Below are positions 58,716-64,000 of a stretch of 64,000 nucleotides of DNA, piece after piece. Both the position numbers and the translations under genes were made by a program. This DNA comes from Botryotinia globosa. Lineage: Eukaryota > Ascomycota > Leotiomycetes > Helotiales > Sclerotiniaceae. The stretch covers positions 248,001-312,000 of the forward strand of contig RCSZ01000004.1 in NCBI GenBank assembly GCA_014898425.1. Direction: 5' to 3'. The notes under the pieces were generated by a model. It saw nothing but the letters and a program-made list of their open reading frames with translations, was not told the DNA's origin and did no database searches. Each line of letters begins with the position of its first letter. The first letter of the stretch is position 1.

Positions 58716-60261
58716 TCAAACTTCCCTGAAAATTGAATCATCTAAATCTTTGCCGTCAAGCAATACCGCCAAGTCGGTAAGGTCTTGGTAGTCTCTACTG
58801 CTCAAATCTCGTAATGGAGCGCCATCTGCCCACAGTCCCAAGTTAAAAAAGGCATGACGAAGTCTTGCTGGGTTCGCGGTGACGTTGGCATGGCCAGGTT
58901 GCTCTTCCATAAATGAGGAACGCATTAATGCTTGGAAGTAGATGCCTATGGAGTGATGCTCGTTGTTTTTCTGGGCCGAAACATCAGGGTCATACATGAG
59001 TTCGTCCGACAGGTCACCTAAAGAGCCACCAAGCTTATGTCTGTAGACTGTAAGAAGCAATGGAAGCTTTCGGAAGATATTCGCCTTGCCGAATGTATAA
59101 AAATTTGGTTTGCGACAACCTTCTGGCATCGTATCGATGAATCGGATCTCGGAGTTTTTGATCCTATGTCGACCAAAAAAGGTTAGCTGGATTATTACTC
59201 TGTGCAAGACGCAGTACATTTTTGCTAGTATGACATGACATACCTATTCAGATCCGCTTGTGTGCTATTAACAGTTACTTCCGCACTCCAATGAGAAGCA
59301 ATAATTGCCGCATGTTGGAGGCTGCTTTTAAGAGAGACGCTACTTGAAAAGGGTCTCTGATGACAGCTCCACCAGCAGAGAATGCGCATAGTCTTGGGAT
59401 CTTCGATCTCGTTGACGACTGCCCCAAAATACTTTGCCATTGCTAAAACCCGATCAATGAAGGTTTCAATCATCTCTAGATAACCAGGTCCAGAAAAGGA
59501 CATCTTTCGTTCCTGATGCCAAATTATCCAGATCTTCATAAACTCCGTGACCGTCTCTGGTGTCTCGTTCTTGATTGAAGCAAAGTTCTTTTAGGATTTT
59601 GCCAAATCAGAACTTAAAAGCTCTTCGATGTATACAATCTTATTCTCCCAGAGGAGCTCCACCACCATCGTTGTTGCGGGGTCAAAGACAAGGTGATCGT
59701 CATCGGCAGGTGGAGAAAAGAGGTCCTTGTGCAATACCAGGTGGGAGTTGACTGGACGCGTTGAATTTCCGAACAACATGCGCAAAAGGGGGAAACAATT
59801 GAACGCAATCTGTTCATCGACACAGAAATATGCAGGCTGGCTCGGCGCATCAAGTGGTCTGATGGGGTCTTCGTGATGTTGCAAAATTAGTAGAAAATCT
59901 TTGACGGCATAGCGATTCGGCATAGCGATTGAGGCTGTTTGGTGCGATGAAAGACAGAAATTAGTCCAGATTCTGGATTGAAGGAATAGCAGGGTTTGAA
60001 CTACCTATTATCCATGGCTAGATCTCCGCCTTTAACATCTTGAAGATCTTTCTTATCAACGTCACAAGAAAGATCTTGGTTATGTTCAAGATCATGCAAT
60101 TTCGGAGCGTCCAGCTTTCCAAGGAGTTTTTCTACAGGTTGGAGTAAATTATCGAGTTCCGCCGCATCTTTCGCGCTGAAAGTTCCTGTAGAACTTGCCA
60201 AAGTTAACACTACTTTTTTGTATAAAATTTTAAGCACATCTTGGGCCGTGGTGGACGACAT
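58716..60261 (-). pseudogene. Decayed family A-like gene (frameshift plus in-frame stop)
   Basis: Coding pieces: 60261-60005, 59934-59245 and 59163-58716, with introns of 70 and 80 nt. The first intron is phase 2 and sits shortly before the DFLLILQHHE segment, as in the two family A genes. Further landmarks are CFPLLRMLFG, DDDHLVFDP and KIVYIEELL, matching CPFIRSAFG, FGDPDDTCLYDP and KLVYIADLI. The C-terminal part diverges from family A. Two lesions are visible. A perfect 13-bp tandem duplication (59905-59917 and 59918-59930) shifts the frame right after the first intron. A TAA at 59591-59593 interrupts an otherwise continuous frame. An unusual 48-nt intron could remove the TAA, but it would delete the conserved KIVYIEELL part. 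Confidence 0.6.
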
Positions 60262-61849
60262 TTTTTAGGTGATCAAAAGATGCCAAAAAGATTCGTAGAC
60301 TTGGAAAGATTTATCGCAAAGACAAGAGATTATGCGACTGTAACAAAATGAATAGTACAGTGTGGGAGAATACTTTAATGTGTTTGACAAGCTCAAACAA
60401 TATCTCTCTTCAATAGCAGACGTAACTAGAGAAAAATATTGTAAGAGAAATCGCAGTCGCGTCGTTCTCTTCTTGGTATATTAAGCAAAGCCTGATTGCA
60501 GGTGAAAGACTTGCATTCTCAAATGGGCTCTGTGAGAGGTTGAGCTAACGCGATTCTAGTTGCCTGGGTGAATGTCGCTAATAGTTGGGACGAGATAAGG
60601 GGGGTCAATGGAATTCACGTGATTTCATGTCCGAGTAGAGTACCTACCTATCTAGGTACACACGAAATTTACCAACACTTCCAATAGAAGTTAATGTTTC
60701 ATATAATGTAGCACAGCAATAGGTGACTGAGCCTTGCGATGGACTAAAATACGTATTCGGGGCCTGAGAACATTCAGATTTCATAATCGGACTCAACATT
60801 CCATTTTGCGAACCACGTGCGCATTCTAAGTAACGAGCTTTTTCTCGACTCTTCTTAGCTAAAAATAATAACAAGCTCACTAATACCCTCCATAGTTATT
60901 ATTCTTAATTATGTTTAAGATTACCTAGGTAGCGCTTATGCTTATACTATATAGCTTTCGGAATACTAAATTTTAAAAAGATCTTTATTATTTAAAAATG
61001 AACTTTTAAAGCTATTAAAGAATCTAAAGTTGTTTGAAAGAATAGTCTTTGTATTAGTCCAGATGAAATAAATATAATTTAAACTTTTGATGATAAATTT
61101 AATAAATCTATTCATAAAAAATCCATATATATGGCTTACTACTTCAAGCTCAAATCAAGCATGGAAAGTATTATTGAGTCTGAAATCTTATAAAATCTTC
61201 TAAACCTTCGAATCAACAATTTTTTTTTGTCTAACTCCTCTAATAATCCTCATCTAAAATTTCAAAGCTTTGATTCAATTTTTCATTCAATCGATTTCTA
61301 TAATAAACTACCTATAAACTAATAAAAATAAAAATAACATCGTTCAAATGCTATCAATTGATACACTAAGTCTACCATTTCATATCTGATTTCATAAATC
61401 ACCTATGCTTGATTCATTGTTTTAGTTAAACTCAATATTTTGTTCTTATTATATACTATCTAGATTAATTAGCTTTTACTTATAGATAGTATTTCAAGTT
61501 CAATATATTAGAATGAATCAAAACTTATAAGAATTTCTTTCATGAATATAAACCCTTTCGATGGACTATATAAATATAATTTTCGAGTCAAATTAAGCGA
61601 TTGCTTCATTCTTACGAATTGCTCAATCTAAAAAATACGACCCACGTGATGCATTGAATTCACTTCCGATTCTCTCGCTCAACCGTACAATTTCGGCACT
61701 GCGGGACATTCAGCTTTCACTCGTCCTTGAAAGTTTCTTGTTCAATAATCTTGTTATAAATCTTTCAAGATCTGAGCCCCCTTCTTCATTTCTATTGATT
61801 TCACACGCCACGGACGCGACACATCAATCTTTCATAAGAAGAACCAAAC
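60262..61849. other. AT-rich intergenic region upstream of family A copy 2
   Basis: No gene is supported. From 60.9 to 61.6 kb the sequence is strongly AT-rich with no useful open frame, as in RIP-mutated or decayed DNA. A TATCTAGGTA site occurs near 60648 and TACCTAGGTA at about 60923. The final 200 bp should contain the promoter of the gene at 61850. Confidence 0.55.
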
Positions 61850-63363
61850 ATGAATAAGCGCGAGCTATCATCGGAGTCTGACGACTCTGATTTGGTTAAT
61901 TTATGTTCGTTCCTTCTGCCGGAGGTTCAGAGAATTGTTAATGATCGCAGGGTGTCGGAAAATTCTCCAATCAGACCGTTGTTAGAAGATATGTTGCGCC
62001 TTGATGGAATAATACCCGTTCTCAGAGGATTTTCCCAAGCTACACAGTATCCCTCAGTCAGGAGAACACATCCAAGTGGTGAATCAAATGCTGAATTTTC
62101 TAGAACTTTGGTTTCTGCTTTCAACAAAAGCATTGAGGATGACGGAAAAACTGTGCCAGACTATTTGCGCAACAAGCCGGCGAGTAATAGCAGTCATTAT
62201 CCGGCAATTCCACCAGCGAGTAGGCCCTCATCTAGATACATTGGTGCCGCAGTAGTACCACCTTCAAGGCCGATTAAACCTGTTCTGAACACGTCAAAGA
62301 AGCCGATACCTAGTACCTTGTAAGTCTTTTCCTTTTATATCAAGTCAATAATGAAGAAAAGACAAGTACTAAAGTTTTACCTTCGTCATAGGGAAATCTC
62401 GCAAATGCCACCATTGAAAAACCGAAGAATTTACTTTCTCAAAAGGCATGAGACTTCAGACGTACCATACCTGGCGCAAACCGAATTCCCCGAATTCATC
62501 ACTGCGGGAGAAGAGAAATTCTTTCAGATGTGCCCTTTCGCAGGTTTCGCATTTGATGTAAAACGAATCGGGATGTTTTCAGATCCAGATGACAAGGCAA
62601 TCTATGACCCAGAATCAACCCGAATAAAAAAAAGATGCATTGGTAAAGCAAAAATCGTCTACTTGGCTAACTTGATAGACTCTACCTATTTCCATGAGAT
62701 AAGAGGCTCTCAGTCTCCATACGTTATAAGAATACTTTGCGGATGGAGTATTGAGAAGATATGGCTGAACACGAGAACTTGGGTATTGTTTGTCGATGGA
62801 AAATCCTTCGAGGAGCGAATTTCTTCTGAGGCGGAATTGGATGAAGTTTGTATGCTTGGTAGTTTCCTCGGTGCAAACACAGAGGGAACTGCTCTCCTAC
62901 GGAAGAGGTACCGTAATCATAGGTCGAAGGAATACAATAGTAATTCTACTAAAACCGGTAAGCACTCAAGATCGATCATTATTGTACAGTCATACAGGAT
63001 TTCAGTAATCGGGATTGCAGTCTGACAATACGAGGCTTAAAGGTCTGAGTCGACATGAAATATTCGAATGGTTTGAGTTGTTGAACATGAGTCGACCATC
63101 GAATTGTTTCCAAATTCGAGATAATTACTTGATCTGGTCTTCAAATCCGGACGACTGGACTCCCTCTGCGCGTGGTTAATAAATTTCGGTCGACTAACTG
63201 TTATTTTCCTACAGGTAATTCTCTTGTAAATAAGAGAGCTCTGCAATCAGGCTTATCACCGGTGGATGAGACACAAAGTAAGAGACTACGTGGAAACGAT
63301 TATGTTGCGGACGAAGCTCAAAACGTGACTTCAGACCTGGGATGGCGACATCGCGATGATTGA
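61850..63363 (+). CDS. Family A protein of unknown function (copy 2)
   Basis: Exons 61850-62319, 62392-62957 and 63215-63363 join across introns of 72 and 257 nt (GTAAGT and GTAAGC donors), giving 394 aa. The landmarks of copy 1 recur in order: LLPEVQRIV near the N-terminus, RIYFLKRHETSDVPYL, CPFAGFAFD, FSDPDDKAIYDP, KIVYLANLIDSTY, LDEVCMLGSFLGAN and the C-terminus GWRHRDD. Intron 1 lies at the matching position and phase. Intron 2 has no counterpart in copy 1 and is long; a CTAAC branch lies 15 nt before its acceptor. Between the conserved parts are Ser/Pro-rich linkers. Function unknown. The conserved GW-R-RDD end may be a short interaction or targeting motif. Confidence 0.68.
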
Positions 63364-64000
63364 GGGAATTTATGGTGGAGGTGGGATGTTTATATAGCGT
63401 GGCGGATGATGCGGCCGCTTTGGAGGGGCTACTGAAAGGGGGGGTCCTGAAGTTGGTTGACCATGACTTCCTGGATGGTTCAAGGAGGCAGGGAACGTAT
63501 AAATTTGTTTTTCAAATCTGCTAGCAGATTCAATATTGAGATAATAATGAGAATTTTGGTGTTTTTAATGCGGTGGTAAAATACATATCATTGTTTGTTT
63601 CACATACTTGCGCTTCAACCCCGGTACAATTCGATATCAACTCCCAGCCCGTTCTCGATGATGATTTGCATCTCAATTCATGTTTCTTCTTAGTTGCGAT
63701 TCCTCTCTCATAAATATTAGAATATACCCTCGCTTTACATCCTTACAGACCAACCTTATCACTATTATTATTAGTCCTGGGGTGCGATATGAAAAGATCG
63801 CCCCGCAGCCATGGGTAGAATGCACATCAAGGATGTGTACCTCGAGCCAATGTGATGCTTCGTGGATGCAGCCAGACATGAATTGATCCAATACGGTAAG
63901 TCTCTAATATCTCCTGGGTCTGAATAGCGAAGCGTATTGCTATATTTCACATGACAGCGCCGCTCGGAACAGCGTTTAGCGGTTATCTGGTAAGCAAATT
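63364..64000. other. Right edge of the window
   Basis: No gene is supported. A possible exon lies at the very edge (63958-63993): after a CACATGACAG acceptor-like site it reads APLGTAFSGYL and is followed by GTAAGC. This looks like a membrane segment of a transporter, but too little is present to call it. Confidence 0.35.

Noticed and set aside
1..64000. CRISPR array, bacterial-type operon or replication origin
   Set aside because: Introns and gene content show nuclear fungal DNA; the tandem repeats are simple minisatellites without unique spacers.

Overview
The window is nuclear DNA of a filamentous ascomycete. Genes carry short introns (mostly 46-111 nt) with GT..AG ends and CTAAC/CTGAC-like branch sites, intergenic regions are AT-rich and full of microsatellites, and the proteins include fungal-type ATG1, GPI10, dolichol kinase and F-box proteins. 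The ATG1 protein looks to me like that of Botrytis (Sclerotiniaceae, Leotiomycetes); this assignment is from memory of the protein and was not checked by a search.

Left part (1-30 kb), mostly conserved genes: ATG1 autophagy kinase (+, 4586-7646); ornithine aminotransferase (-, 9732-11443); GPI10 mannosyltransferase (+, 13185-15805); dolichol kinase SEC59 (-, 16665-19761); a large Asn-rich F-box protein (-, 21133-24502); a Dal5/TNA1-like MFS permease (+, 28295-30118). Long intergenic stretches between them hold minisatellites and microsatellites. GPI10 and dolichol kinase are convergent neighbours in the same ER dolichol-phosphate-mannose economy. The ornithine aminotransferase and GPI10 genes each have one unusually long intron carrying the same GC-rich hairpin element in the same sense orientation.

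Right part (30-64 kb), accessory in character: genes of unknown function that occur as dispersed relatives inside this window. These are family A (31121-32391, 61850-63363, and a decayed relative at 58716-60261), family B (37497-38937, 48647-50951) and family C (57836-58663 plus a broken fragment at about 41376-41621). A secreted protein made of two repeated domains, an F-box-like protein, and three non-autonomous inverted-repeat transposons with target-site duplications (47120-47489, 54038-54437, 55286-55805) lie between them, with AT-rich relics. Two conserved genes sit in the middle: an ER cyclophilin B (-, 41819-42895) whose last intron appears to switch the C-terminus between an HVEL tail and a membrane anchor, and mitochondrial ribosomal protein uS13m (+, 43209-43732).

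The least expected non-coding structure is at 36.2-36.8 kb: a duplicated 410-bp unit. Each copy contains two copies of a 24-nt core flanked by variable pairing stems, an upstream TATA-like box and a following T-run, which would suit a small structured RNA.
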